Notes: a model not told the origin generated them from the sequence alone. Positions 8,073-16,869 are shown, numbered from the stretch's first letter. The stretch is DNA of 64,000 nucleotides from Gammaproteobacteria bacterium (GCA_016182805.1 JACPFV010000033.1:4111-68110), one strand, 5' to 3'. Numbers and translations: made by a program.

Positions 8073-8992
8073 GGCCGCATCCTTGTTCTTGTGTGCCGGG
8101 TCGTCATGTCGTCCGCCTTATTCGTAGACCGTCTCCTGCGTGTCGCCGCGGTAGACCTCGACCTTGGCGCGCGGCGCGGGCGGTTCCGGCGCGCGGCGCC
8201 GGGGGGCGGACGGGCCTTCGCCAGCTCGCCGATGGTCACGACCTCCGGTGCCGTCGCCGGCGCGGACGGCGGCGCCTGGCCCGCGGCCAGCTCCTGCGGG
8301 AGCGCCTGGCCGTGCAGCGCCAGCCGCACTTCGCCCATGCTGGCGCCGAGCATCACGCGCGTGGTCTCGGCCTGCGGCACCGCCAGCACCACGGTGCGCA
8401 GGCGGCGGCGCGCGTCGCCGCCGCCCTCGCCTTCCTTGAGCCCTTCCGGCCGGTCGATGATGCGGTCCTCGTACGCCAGCACGCGCGCTTCGCGCAGCAG
8501 CAACCGCGCCTGCGCCTCGCCAATGCCGCCGCCGCCGCGCAGGAACACCAGCACGTCGACCACGTCGCCCGGGCGCACGAAGCCGCCCACCGCCACGACC
8601 TCGTTGATCTCAATGGACAGCGCCTTGAAGCCGGGCGGGACCACCCGCGCCAGTGCGTTGCCCTCGCGGAAGTAGCGCTGCGTGATCGGCGCGCCGGCGT
8701 CGACATCCACCAGCGGCGTCTTGCCGATCACGTCCTGCAGATTGGTGTAGAACTCGGTGGGCGGCACCGCCACCGGCACCAGCGCCACCGCCTCCTTGGC
8801 GATCGGCTTGTACGCCGCCAGCGGCTTGAGCGCGACCACCGCCATCGTCTGCGGTGCCGCCGCCTGCACCTGCTGCGCCGCCTGCTCGGCGGTCTCGGCG
8901 AACTGGCGGCTCATGCGGTAGCCGACGATGGCCAGCACCGCCGCCACGAGGACCAGCGTGACCGCTGCGATCTTGAGCGCCGTGCTGCTCAT
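8069..8992 (-). CDS. cpaB: CpaB/RcpC pilus assembly protein, frame broken near the C-terminus
   Basis: Start ATG 8992 follows an AGGGGG ribosome-binding site. An N-terminal anchor (MSSTALKIAAVTLVLVAAVL) is followed by SAF/CpaB domain hallmarks: GAPITQRYFREGNALARVVP, PGFKALSIEINEVVAVGGFV, RPGDVVDVLVFLRGG. As written the frame ends in an Arg-rich tail that runs into cpaC. A one-base shift at a run of six C on the coding strand (8201-8206) restores a CpaB-like ending, AKVEVYRGDTQETVYE, with a stop at 8118. The intended gene is therefore probably 8118-8992; deletion, base-call error or slippage cannot be told apart here. The family acts in the periplasm with the secretin. Confidence 0.85.
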   Translation of the reverse strand: MSSTALKIAAVTLVLVAAVLAIVGYRMSRQFAETAEQAAQQVQAAAPQTMAVVALKPLAAYKPIAKEAVALVPVAVPPTEFYTNLQDVIGKTPLVDVDAGAPITQRYFREGNALARVVPPGFKALSIEINEVVAVGGFVRPGDVVDVLVFLRGGGGIGEAQARLLLREARVLAYEDRIIDRPEGLKEGEGGGDARRRLRTVVLAVPQAETTRVMLGASMGEVRLALHGQALPQELAAGQAPPSAPATAPEVVTIGELAKARPPPGAARRNRPRRAPRSRSTAATRRRRSTNKADDMTTRHTRTRMRP

Positions 8993-9003
8993 CCATGCCC
9001 CCT

Positions 9004-9270
9004 GGAGCGTGTCATGAAGTTGCCGGTCGCTGCGTGGCTGCCCCCAAGCGCGCCAAGCTAGGCGCGAGGGACGCCGCATAGACTCTATGCAAGGACCGAG
9101 CACCTATGCGCCGGGAGCGTATTGGGGCGAGCGCAGCGAGTCCGCCAGGACGCGGCCCAGGGACGGGCCGCGCAACGACGCATGGCGCGCTTGGGGGCGC
9201 CACCCGGAGGGACGCTCCTGGGAAAGCCCAGGGCGTCGCAGCGACCGGCAGCTTCATGACACGCTCCAAG
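9004..9270. repeat. 267-bp element with 31-bp inverted ends between tadE and cpaB
   Basis: The left end GGAGCGTGTCATGAAGTTGC and following bases (9004-9034) recur inverted at 9240-9270 with a single mismatch. A second inverted pair (about 9035-9055 versus 9182-9204: CCCCCAAGCGCGCCA) continues the arms but is interrupted on the right by about 33 bp. The interior is GC-rich and holds a small palindrome (GCATAGACTCTATGC). Both ends would read GGAG...ATG and encode MKLPVAA. Neither short frame has family support, so I treat the region as a non-coding dispersed or MITE-like repeat. No target-site duplication is obvious. Confidence 0.7.
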
Positions 9271-9298
9271 CCCATGGCGAACTCCTGGGCCGTAAGGT

Positions 9299-9778
9299 TC
9301 AAAGCAAAACCGTCGCCCGCGCGACGATCGTGTCCGGCAATCTCGGTATCGGGCCGACCAGGGGAAACGTCACGATCGGCAGCAGCTGCGGCTCGGTCAG
9401 CGGCAGCGTCAGGGTCACTTCCACCGCGTTGTGCCCGTCCACTTCCGTAAAGGCGATCCGGACGTTCTGTCCGTCGGCGCCTATCAGTCGGTCCTGCTGC
9501 TCCCGCGGCATCCAGGCCAGCACCGCCTGCGCCATGCGGCGGATGCGCGTCTCGACCGCCGCCTGGTAGTCGGCGAGGCCCCGGTCCGGGTCCACCGCGA
9601 CGGCAGCCTCCGCCGCCTGCTGGGCGGCGAAGTTCATCGACTCGTGCACGACGAACACGTAGGCGTAAACGATCATGCCGTAGGTCAGCATGAACAGGAA
9701 CGGGAACACAAAGGCGAACTCGACGGCCGCGGCGCCGCGCTGGCGGCGACCGCCGCGACCCGCGTCCGTGGTTCTCAT
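9299..9778 (-). CDS. tadE: TadE-like minor pseudopilin
   Basis: 159 residues. After a short basic leader comes the TadE signature GAAAVEFAFVFPFLFMLTYG (Gly, then Glu at +5, and a hydrophobic helix), processed by the Tad prepilin peptidase in characterised systems. The remainder is a periplasmic domain (AVETRIRRMAQAVLAWMPRE to the end). It overlaps the prepilin peptidase gene by 4 nt (ATGA). It is separated from cpaB by the 267-bp inverted-repeat element, the only large gap in the operon. Confidence 0.88.
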   Translation of the reverse strand: MRTTDAGRGGRRQRGAAAVEFAFVFPFLFMLTYGMIVYAYVFVVHESMNFAAQQAAEAAVAVDPDRGLADYQAAVETRIRRMAQAVLAWMPREQQDRLIGADGQNVRIAFTEVDGHNAVEVTLTLPLTEPQLLPIVTFPLVGPIPRLPDTIVARATVLL

Positions 9779-10194
9779 CCCACGGCTCCGATCGCGATGG
9801 CAGTCAGGAAGCCCGCCGCCAGCGCCGGGCCGGCCGGGACGCGGCCGTCGCGGCGCGCCAGCCGCAGCGCGGACAACCCACCGAGCACCGCGGCGGCAAC
9901 CAGCAGGCAGACCAGCAGGCCGGCCGCGCCGAGCAGCAGGCCCAGGCCGGCGCCGAGCTTGACGTCGCCGGCGCCCAGCCAGCCCGCCGCGTAGGCCGGC
10001 AGCAGCAACAGCAGCCCTCCGGCCAGGCCGAGCAGGCTGGTGACGGGCTCGGCGTCGAGCAAGCCGCGCCCGTTCACGACCAGCGCCACCGCGGCGGGCA
10101 GCAGCACCGCCGCGAGCAACAGGTTGGGAATGCGCCGGCGCACGAAATCCGTGCCCGCGACCGCCAGCGCCCACGCCGCGAGCGCCCAAGTCAT
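9775..10194 (-). CDS. cpaA: CpaA/TadV prepilin peptidase
   Basis: 139 residues, almost entirely hydrophobic, the short form of A24 aspartyl prepilin peptidase lacking the methyltransferase domain. Both catalytic aspartates are visible: D16 in GTDFVRRRIPN and D77 in GWLGAGDVKLG. It cleaves the leader of Flp and of the TadE pseudopilin at the inner membrane. It lies 12 nt after flp and overlaps tadE by 4 nt. Confidence 0.93.
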   Translation of the reverse strand: MTWALAAWALAVAGTDFVRRRIPNLLLAAVLLPAAVALVVNGRGLLDAEPVTSLLGLAGGLLLLLPAYAAGWLGAGDVKLGAGLGLLLGAAGLLVCLLVAAAVLGGLSALRLARRDGRVPAGPALAAGFLTAIAIGAVG

Positions 10195-10206
10195 GGTTGC
10201 GGCCGG

Positions 10207-10392
10207 TCAGCTGCCGCCGCCAGTCGCGCTCTGCAGCGCTTCCTGGACCTGGGTGAACAGGGTCGTCAGGTCGCCGCCCATAGCCAGCAGCACCACCACG
10301 GCGGCGATGGCGACGAGGCCGACGATCAGCCCGTACTCGACCGCGCTGGCACCGTCTTCGCGGGACAAAAACGCGACAAATTTCTTCAACAT
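10207..10392 (-). CDS. flp: Flp type IVb major pilin
   Basis: 61 residues from ATG 10392. The cleavage site is DG/ASAVEYGLIVG, with Gly14 before the cut and Glu at +5 followed by the Flp-specific Tyr, then a hydrophobic helix (LIVGLVAIAAVVVLLAMGG) and a short C-terminus. The downstream ATG is preferred over one 18 nt upstream because AAGGAG is well placed before it and leaders of this family are short. It is the only pilin gene of the cluster and lies directly behind the operon promoter. Confidence 0.93.
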   Translation of the reverse strand: MLKKFVAFLSREDGASAVEYGLIVGLVAIAAVVVLLAMGGDLTTLFTQVQEALQSATGGGS

Positions 10393-10439
10393 CTTCCTCT
10401 CCTTGCGCACAGGAATGCGGTTTGTGTGCGGCTTGAGCT

Positions 10440-10468
10440 ACGTTATGCGAAGGGGGGGAGGGTGTCAA
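10440..10468 (-). promoter_or_regulatory. Sigma70-type promoter of the flp/tad operon
   Basis: On the minus strand TTGACA (10468-10463) and TAACGT (10445-10440) are separated by exactly 17 bp, about 50 bp before the flp start. The perfect -35 box and good -10 box lie in one of the few AT-richer stretches of the window. No -24/-12 (sigma54) pattern was seen. Confidence 0.7.
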
Positions 10469-10486
10469 AGCAAAGTGCTAGATAAG

Positions 10487-10514
10487 TTGTACTGTTTTCC
10501 CGCATCGGTATAAA
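10487..10514 (+). promoter_or_regulatory. Sigma70-type promoter of apaH
   Basis: TTGTAC (10487-10492) and TATAAA (10509-10514) are 16 bp apart and end 27 bp before the apaH ATG, with an AGGA ribosome-binding site between. It is divergent from the flp promoter in the same AT-rich region. Confidence 0.6.
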
Positions 10515-10541
10515 AATATTTTTCCCTTTTAGGACAACGAC

Positions 10542-11378
10542 ATGGCCACCTATGTCCTGGGCGATCTGCAGGGCTGCTACACGCCGCTGCGGCGCCTGCT
10601 GGAACGCCTGCGCTACGACCCGCGCGACGACCGCCTCTGGTTCACCGGCGACCTGGTGAACCGCGGCCCGGACTCGCTGGCCTGCCTGCGGTTCGTCAAG
10701 AGCCTGGGCGACGGCGCGGTGGTCGTGCTGGGCAACCACGATCTGCATCTGGTTTCTGTCGCCCTGACCGGGCGGCGCAAATCGCGCGACACGCTGGACG
10801 ACATCCTCGCCGCGCCGGACCGCGAGGAATTGCTGGCCTGGCTGCTCGAGCAGCCCCTGCTGCACGAGGATCCGGCGACCGGCTGGCTGCTGGTGCATGC
10901 CGGCCTGCCGCCGGCCTGGGACCGCGCACAGGCGCTGGCGCTGGCGCGCGAGGCCAACCGCGCCCTGGCCGGGCCGGAGGGCCGGCATTTCCTCACCCAT
11001 CGCATGTACGGCAACCTGCCCGACGCCTGGGGCGAGGCCTTGTGCGGCGAGGACCGCCTGCGCTTCGTGGTGAACTGCTTCACGCGGCTGCGCTACTGCC
11101 ACGCGGACGGCCGTCTGGATTTCCACCACAAGGGCGCGCCGGGCAGCCAGGCGGACGGATTGCTGCCCTGGTTCGCGGTGCCCGGCCGTCGCACCGCCGG
11201 CGACACGGTGCTGTTCGGCCACTGGTCCACGCTCGGCCGCGTGCACTGGCCGGAGCACCGCGTCTACGGCCTGGACGGCGGTTGCGTGTGGGGCGGCGAC
11301 CTGGTGGCGCTGCACGCGGAGAGCGGGCGCATCGTCCGCGAGTCCTGCGCGGGCTATCGGCAACCCGGCGGCGATTGA
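10542..11378 (+). CDS. apaH: Symmetrical diadenosine tetraphosphatase ApaH
   Basis: 278 residues, full length for ApaH. The metallophosphatase motifs are clear: GDLQGCYTPL near residue 7, GDLVNRGPDSL near 36, GNHDLHL near 66, and a late histidine in GHWSTLGR. The enzyme hydrolyses Ap4A to two ADP in the cytoplasm and also acts on Np4-capped RNA in E. coli. In many relatives it follows rsmA-apaG; here it stands alone next to the tad operon and is transcribed away from it. Confidence 0.96.
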   Translation: MATYVLGDLQGCYTPLRRLLERLRYDPRDDRLWFTGDLVNRGPDSLACLRFVKSLGDGAVVVLGNHDLHLVSVALTGRRKSRDTLDDILAAPDREELLAWLLEQPLLHEDPATGWLLVHAGLPPAWDRAQALALAREANRALAGPEGRHFLTHRMYGNLPDAWGEALCGEDRLRFVVNCFTRLRYCHADGRLDFHHKGAPGSQADGLLPWFAVPGRRTAGDTVLFGHWSTLGRVHWPEHRVYGLDGGCVWGGDLVALHAESGRIVRESCAGYRQPGGD

Positions 11379-11421
11379 TCCGGCAAGCCGCCGACCCGGC
11401 GGCGCCGATCTTTTCGGCGCC

Positions 11422-11460
11422 CCAAAAGAAACGCCCCGCAGAGCGGGGCGTTTCTTTTGG
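11422..11460. terminator. Bidirectional intrinsic terminator
   Basis: A perfect 18-bp stem (CCAAAAGAAACGCCCCGC and its complement) with a 3-nt loop. It has A/T-rich outer arms, so it can end transcription from both apaH and the converging transporter operon. Confidence 0.9.
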
Positions 11461-11474
11461 CGAAGGCGGGCCGC

Positions 11475-14258
11475 CTACTTGTTCGGCAGCTTGAGGAAGT
11501 AGCGGCACAGCGCCGGGCAGCCGACCAGTGCGCCGATCATGTTGGCTGCAAACGCGAAGGACAGCAGCGCGCCCATGTCCCGCTGGAACTGCAAGTCCGA
11601 CCACAGCCAGGTCGCCACCGAGCCGCACAGCACCAGGCCGGTGAACAGCACCGCCTTGCCGGTCATGCGCAGGGTCTCGTAGTAGGCGTCCTTGAGCGTG
11701 TAGCCCTTCTTCACGTACTCCTCGATCGTGGAGTAGATGTAGATGCCGTAGTCCACGCCGATGCCGACCGCCAGCGAGGCCACCGGCAGCGTCGCCACCT
11801 TCATGCCGATGCCGAACAGCGCCATCATCGCCGACACCATCGCCGAGACCACGTACAGCGGCACGACGATGCAGATGATGCCCGACAGGTTCTGGTACGA
11901 CAGCCACAGGAACACCAGGATGACCACGTAAACCCAGGCCACCACCGGGAATTCCTTGTCCTTCACGACCTCGTTGGACGCCGCCATCACGCCGACGTTG
12001 GCCGAGGCGAGCGCGAAGTTCACCGGGCAGGCCTTGTCGAACTTCTTGTACTCGTCGGCGGCCTGCGTCAGCGCGGTGCGCACGGCCTGCACGCGCGGAT
12101 CGGCCTCGATCTCGGCGTCCTTGTAGTTCTTCGCCTTGAGCTTCTCGGTGCGGCGGCGCAGATCCTCCTTGTGCGCGCCGATGGCGCGCCTTGCCGCCGT
12201 CTTCTGCTCGCAGTACGCGGAGTCGCTGCCGCCGTTCTGGTCGAACCAGATCTGGGCGTTCTCGCGGTTGAACGTCTCGACGGCGTCGGTGACGCGCTTG
12301 ATCGTGGTCGCCTTGTGGTCGGCGGCGAACACGAAGACCGCCATCGCGCCGCAGTCCGGATTGAGCAGGCCGGTGGAGGTCGGCACCGGAGTGATCGCCT
12401 GCACCATCGTGTACTGGTTGCGCGGCAGCACCTTCCACTTGGGGCTGGCCTCGGAGAACGCCGCGTTGACCTGCTTGGCGACCTTGGGCAGCGAGATCAC
12501 CGACTGCACGCCCGGCGTGTTCTCCATGCGCCAGCCGAAGCGGTCGATCTGCTCCATCACGTCGTACTTGATGCAGGCTTCCGAGTCGGTCTCGGCGATG
12601 ACCTTGAGGATGTCGGTGCCGATCGCGAAGTTGTCGACCACGGTCAGCGAATCGTGGTTGTAGCGCGCGTCCGGTCGCAGCTCCGGCACGCCGGCCTGGG
12701 AGTCGCCGTACTGCATGTCCTCCGCCTTCCACTTGGCGTAGCCGAACACGCCCGCGGTGACGACGATGATCAGGGCCGCCATGAACGGCTGCGTGATCGT
12801 GTTCGCCATGAAGCGGAAGAACGGGTTGAACACCGCCTCGCGCGCCTCCTGCTTGGCGACGAAGGCCTTGACGTCCTTCACGCTCTGGTAGCTGAGCCAC
12901 ACCGGCATCAGGATCTTGTTGGTGACGATGATCGCCATCATGCCGTAGGACGCGTTGAGCGCCATCTCGCGGATGATGTCGATCGGGATCAGCAGGATCG
13001 TCAGGAAGCCGGCAAGGTCCGTGATCAGCGCGGTCGTGCCCGGGATCGCAAGGCGGCGGAACGTCTCCAGCGAGGCGTTGAAGCCGTCCTTGCCGGCGGC
13101 CAGCTCGCTGACCCAGGAGCTGGAGTACTGCACGCCGTGCGACACCGACACCGCCAGCACCAGGAACGGCACCAGGATCGCAAACGGATCGATGCCGAAG
13201 CCGGTCGAGGTGAGCAGGCCGAACTCCCAGATCACGGCGACGAAGGCGCAGACCAGCGGCAGGACCGCCAGCTGGAGCGAACCGAGGTACAGGACCAGCA
13301 GCACGAAGGTCATCGCCAGGGCGATGAAGAAGAAGCCGACGACCTCGTTGGCGGCGTCGGTGACGTCGCCGATGACCTTGGCGAAGCCCAGGATGTGGAC
13401 GTCGATGTTCGGGTTGTAGTCGGCGTTGTCGACCTGGACCACCTCCAGGTTCTCGCCCTTGACCAGGATCGGCTCGCCGTTCTCGTCCTTGCGGCCGGTG
13501 TCGAACATCTTGTAGTTGAACAGCGCGCCCGGCTCGGTGAAGCCGTCGCCCACCACCTCGCCGGCCTTGATGCCGGCGGTGTCGGCCTTCAGGCGGAACT
13601 CGTACTTGCGCGGGTTGGTGAAGCGGCCGCGGATCTTGTCTTCCAGCTCGCGCGCGACGTGCTGGTAGTCGAGCTTCTTGCCGCTGACCGGATCCACCTC
13701 CAGCAGCTCGGAGAAGATCATCGCGCCGCGCTGGTCCTTGGTGGTGTAGCGGCCGACGTGCCCGCCCTTGCCGACGTTTTCGCGCACCAGCTGGAACATC
13801 TCCGGCGTGGGCTGGTATTCGGCGGGGATGACGTTGCCGCCCTTGAAGCCGCCCTCCACCACCTCGATGTAGCGCACGTCCGGGGTGAACAGCGAGGACA
13901 CGCGCGAGCGGTCGACGCCGGGCAGGAAGAAGATCTCGTCGGTGGCGCGCTTGAGGCTGGCCAGGAACTTTTCGTTGTAGAGATCGCCGTTGCCGTCCTT
14001 CTGGATCAGCGCCACCAGCACGGTGTTGGCGCCGCCGAAGTCGTCCTGGTACTGCTTGAGCACCTGCATGTACGGGTGCTCGAGCGGGATCGACTTGTCG
14101 AAGCCCGCGTCCACCCGGGTCTGGATGGCGATGTAGAAGAAGATCAGCGTCGCGATGGAGAGCCAGACGAGGTTCACCACCCGGGCGCGCTTGCCGTAGA
14201 TCAGCGGCTCGACGACTGCGAGGATCCGCTCCTGCGAAAACATGGACTTGCCGGCCAT
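11475..14258 (-). CDS. MMPL/RND-superfamily transporter
   Basis: 927 residues with the twofold RND layout: one membrane segment, a large periplasmic loop, five segments, then the same again (about 12 in all). The second half keeps the MMPL-type GIGVDYGIYIY proton-relay motif. The matching first-half position reads AVSVSHGVQY, without the Asp, as in one divergent branch of the family. Large periplasmic inserts with cysteines are present. It should use the proton-motive force to move a hydrophobic substrate across or out of the inner membrane; the substrate is unknown. It is the last gene of a module with YCF48, DUF1329 and DUF1302 proteins. Confidence 0.85.
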   Translation of the reverse strand: MAGKSMFSQERILAVVEPLIYGKRARVVNLVWLSIATLIFFYIAIQTRVDAGFDKSIPLEHPYMQVLKQYQDDFGGANTVLVALIQKDGNGDLYNEKFLASLKRATDEIFFLPGVDRSRVSSLFTPDVRYIEVVEGGFKGGNVIPAEYQPTPEMFQLVRENVGKGGHVGRYTTKDQRGAMIFSELLEVDPVSGKKLDYQHVARELEDKIRGRFTNPRKYEFRLKADTAGIKAGEVVGDGFTEPGALFNYKMFDTGRKDENGEPILVKGENLEVVQVDNADYNPNIDVHILGFAKVIGDVTDAANEVVGFFFIALAMTFVLLVLYLGSLQLAVLPLVCAFVAVIWEFGLLTSTGFGIDPFAILVPFLVLAVSVSHGVQYSSSWVSELAAGKDGFNASLETFRRLAIPGTTALITDLAGFLTILLIPIDIIREMALNASYGMMAIIVTNKILMPVWLSYQSVKDVKAFVAKQEAREAVFNPFFRFMANTITQPFMAALIIVVTAGVFGYAKWKAEDMQYGDSQAGVPELRPDARYNHDSLTVVDNFAIGTDILKVIAETDSEACIKYDVMEQIDRFGWRMENTPGVQSVISLPKVAKQVNAAFSEASPKWKVLPRNQYTMVQAITPVPTSTGLLNPDCGAMAVFVFAADHKATTIKRVTDAVETFNRENAQIWFDQNGGSDSAYCEQKTAARRAIGAHKEDLRRRTEKLKAKNYKDAEIEADPRVQAVRTALTQAADEYKKFDKACPVNFALASANVGVMAASNEVVKDKEFPVVAWVYVVILVFLWLSYQNLSGIICIVVPLYVVSAMVSAMMALFGIGMKVATLPVASLAVGIGVDYGIYIYSTIEEYVKKGYTLKDAYYETLRMTGKAVLFTGLVLCGSVATWLWSDLQFQRDMGALLSFAFAANMIGALVGCPALCRYFLKLPNK

Positions 14259-14292
14259 TGTCGTATTCCCCTGTTTGTTGTCGCCGTGCCCG

Positions 14293-15324
14293 CTAGTTCA
14301 GCGCGATGTGCTGGACGCCGGACTCACCCACGGCGAGCAGTCCGCCCGAAAACGGCAGGGCAGCCGACAGCGGCGTGCCGGTCGGCGACTTGACGAGCTT
14401 CACGGCGCCGTCCGCGTCGACCACGAACACGATGCCGTTCAGCCCGACCAGGGCCATGCGCCCGTCCGGCAGGGAGGTGCCGCCGAACATCGAGGCGACC
14501 GAATTGGTTTGCAGCTCCTTCCAGTCGCCCTTGGCGACGTCGGCGCCGACGAACACGTTGCCGCGCAGGCCGAAGATCAGCGCGCCCTTGTCGCCGACCG
14601 GCAGCGCCCCGAACAGGGACGAGTCGTACGGGGATTGGAGCTTCTTCCAGCTCGCGCCCCGGTCCTGCGACAGGCCCAGCATGCCCTGCTCGCCGGCGAT
14701 CAGCAGGTCGCCGTTGCCGAGGCGGGTGACGGCGTTGAAATGCAGTTCCTCCTCGCGGATTTCGGGTGCGTCGGCCTCGGCCCAGGTCTTGCCGCCGTCG
14801 GCGGTCTGGTAGAACAGGCCGTACGCGCCGACCGCGAAACCGCGGCTGGTGTCGAGGAACAGCACGTCCAGGAACGGCTTCTCCAGCTCCGGCTGGAAGT
14901 TCTGCAAGGTCCAGGTCTGGCCGCCGTCGGCGGTGGCGACAATCGCGGCGTCATGGCCGACCGCCCAGCCGTGCTGCGCGTCCGGGAAGTGCACCGACGT
15001 CAGCGGCGCGCGCACCGGCACGTTGACCTGCCGCCACTCCTTGCCGTCCGCGGACAGGACGACATTGCCGCGGTCCCCCACCGCAACGTAGCGATCGCCG
15101 ATCTTCTGCACGTCGAGCAGCATGCTGCCGGCGGCCAGCGGCATGATCTCCGCCGGCCGCGGCTTGACCGGAGCCGCCGTCGGCTGCGCGCTCTCGGCGG
15201 AAACCTCGGTTGCCTCCGCGGCCTGCCCCTCGTCCTGCGCAACCGCGAGAAATGCGGCGCCGGCACCGAGCAGTGCGACCCCGACCACGCCCCAAAGCTT
15301 GTTCTTCCCGTAATGCAGCCCCAT
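14293..15324 (-). CDS. YCF48/PSII-stability-like beta-propeller protein
   Basis: 343 residues from ATG 15324, preceded by GGGAG. An N-terminal hydrophobic segment (NKLWGVVGVALLGAGAAFLA) anchors or exports it. The rest is a row of BNR/YCF48-type blades: repeated DGGKTW/DGGQTW/DRGASW turns and VGDRGNVV, VGHDAAIV, VGAYGLFY strands. The fold is that of the HCF136/YCF48 family, but this is not a photosynthetic gene. In heterotrophs such proteins are commonly found beside MMPL transporters; a periplasmic scaffold role for the 927-residue transporter is inference. Confidence 0.82.
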   Translation of the reverse strand: MGLHYGKNKLWGVVGVALLGAGAAFLAVAQDEGQAAEATEVSAESAQPTAAPVKPRPAEIMPLAAGSMLLDVQKIGDRYVAVGDRGNVVLSADGKEWRQVNVPVRAPLTSVHFPDAQHGWAVGHDAAIVATADGGQTWTLQNFQPELEKPFLDVLFLDTSRGFAVGAYGLFYQTADGGKTWAEADAPEIREEELHFNAVTRLGNGDLLIAGEQGMLGLSQDRGASWKKLQSPYDSSLFGALPVGDKGALIFGLRGNVFVGADVAKGDWKELQTNSVASMFGGTSLPDGRMALVGLNGIVFVVDADGAVKLVKSPTGTPLSAALPFSGGLLAVGESGVQHIALN

Positions 15325-15484
15325 CGCCTTTCTCCCTTGACGCGGACCGGCGGCGGCATCCCCGCCGCAACCGCCCGCCCATGCGGCGCCTGCCGCCCCC
15401 ACGCCCGGCCCGTCGCCGGATGTGGCCGATTCCCGCCGCGTCCCGCGCCGATTCCCGGGCGTTCCGCGGCTGGCCCTCCTACTC

Positions 15485-16846
15485 CTACTTCGTCGCCTGC
15501 TTGGCGACGTTCGCCGGATTGAAATATTCGGCGTCGAAAGTCTTGGTCGCCGTCTCGGTGTCCTCGTTGTTCATCGCCATGACCAGGTAACGGCCGCTTT
15601 GCAGATCGTAGACCGTCTCCAGCGCCGGCAGCTGGTACGGCTTGTCGTAGGCGATCACGCTGTGGCCTTCCTGCACGCGCCAGAGCTGGTCGCGCGCGTC
15701 GTACACGTCCACCGCGACGATCTGCCAGGAATCCTCGTCGACGTAGAAGGTGCGGCGCTTGTAAAGGTGGTTCGTGCCCTTCTTCAGGTTCGAGTCCACC
15801 ACCCAGACGCGGCGCAGTTCGTAGCGCGCAAGATCCTGCGCCAGGTGCCCCTTCTTGATGATGTCCTTGTACTTCAGCTTTTCGCTGTGGATCCGGTACG
15901 CGTTGGCCGGGACAAAGACCTCTTTCTTGCCGACGAGCTTCCAGTCGTAGCGGTCCATCGCGCCGTTGAACATGTCGAGCTGATCGTTGGTGCGCAGGCC
16001 GTCGGACGCGGTGCCGGGGTTGTCGTAGGCGACGTTCGGCGCGCGCCGCAGGCGCCGCTGGCCCGGGTTGTACTGCCAGGCGCCGCGCGGCTCCTTGACC
16101 TGGTCCATGGTCTCGTGCACCAGCAGCAGCGTGCCGGCCAGGCGCGGCGGCTCGGTGGTCAACTGCAGGAAGTAGAGAATCTTGTTGTTGAGGTCGGCCG
16201 GCTTGATGCCCGGCGTGTTGTAGACGAAATAGGCGTCCTCGCGGATCTTCACCAGGTTGTAGTCGCCGCCGACCGTGACCGCGAACTGGTTGTTCCAGCG
16301 CTGCGCGCCGGTGTCGCGGAAGCGCACCTTGTGGTTCCAGATCGCCTCCATGCCGTCGGCCGGGATCGGGAACGGGATGCCGGTGATGGCGCCTTCCAGC
16401 GCCTCGCCGTTGCCGCCCAGCGCCGCGCTGACGGCGTTCTTGGCGGTGGCGTCGTAGACGAACTGCGGGTTCGCGAACGTGCGGCGCGTCGCGTACACGT
16501 TCATCTTGTAGGTGTCCGGATACTTCGCGAACAGCGCGACCTGGCCGGGCGTCAGCCTGGCCTTGTACTGCTCCAGGTTGGCCTTGCCGATGGTGAACAG
16601 TGTCTTGTCGTCCGGGAACGGGTCGCAGTAGCGGGCGCCGGCTCCCTTGTAGCAGGGCGGCGCCTGGGTGTAGCCGCCGCTCCAGGCCGGGATGCTGCCG
16701 TCGGCGTTGGCGCCCTTCTCCGCGCCGACCGGGGTCAGGTCCTTGCCCAGCCTGGCCGCCTGCTCCGGCGCGACCTTGGCCGGCGCCAGACCCGAGAACA
16801 GAGCGGCCGCTACGCCGGCCGCCGCGATCAAGATGCGTGATTTCAT
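15485..16846 (-). CDS. DUF1329 (LolB-like fold) periplasmic or outer-membrane protein
   Basis: 453 residues. A signal peptide (MKSRILIAAAGVAAALFSGL, APA) is followed by the family opening AARLGKDLTPVGAEKGANAD and IPAWSGGY. Later comes the characteristic RRLRRAPNVAYDNPGTASDG and RVWVVDSNLKKGTNHLYKRR. DUF1329 members are exported and predicted to have a lipoprotein-carrier-like fold, so they may bind a hydrophobic ligand in the periplasm. ATG 16846 is chosen for the signal peptide; a GTG at 16855 is an alternative. It lies 23 nt after the DUF1302 gene, clearly co-transcribed. Confidence 0.88.
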   Translation of the reverse strand: MKSRILIAAAGVAAALFSGLAPAKVAPEQAARLGKDLTPVGAEKGANADGSIPAWSGGYTQAPPCYKGAGARYCDPFPDDKTLFTIGKANLEQYKARLTPGQVALFAKYPDTYKMNVYATRRTFANPQFVYDATAKNAVSAALGGNGEALEGAITGIPFPIPADGMEAIWNHKVRFRDTGAQRWNNQFAVTVGGDYNLVKIREDAYFVYNTPGIKPADLNNKILYFLQLTTEPPRLAGTLLLVHETMDQVKEPRGAWQYNPGQRRLRRAPNVAYDNPGTASDGLRTNDQLDMFNGAMDRYDWKLVGKKEVFVPANAYRIHSEKLKYKDIIKKGHLAQDLARYELRRVWVVDSNLKKGTNHLYKRRTFYVDEDSWQIVAVDVYDARDQLWRVQEGHSVIAYDKPYQLPALETVYDLQSGRYLVMAMNNEDTETATKTFDAEYFNPANVAKQATK

Positions 16847-16869
16847 GACAGACACCCGTTATCCAATCC

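Noticed and set aside
9012-9302. A 96-codon minus-strand frame and a 15-codon plus-strand frame (both starting MKLPVAA) in the inverted-repeat element
   Set aside because: They have good start signals but Arg/Ala/Pro-rich sequence without family support; the arms repeat each other, so this is better explained as a repeat than as genes.
10395-10541. A sigma54 (-24/-12) promoter for flp, looked for because pilR is nearby
   Set aside because: No GG-N10-GC pattern at suitable spacing; a near-consensus sigma70 promoter explains expression.
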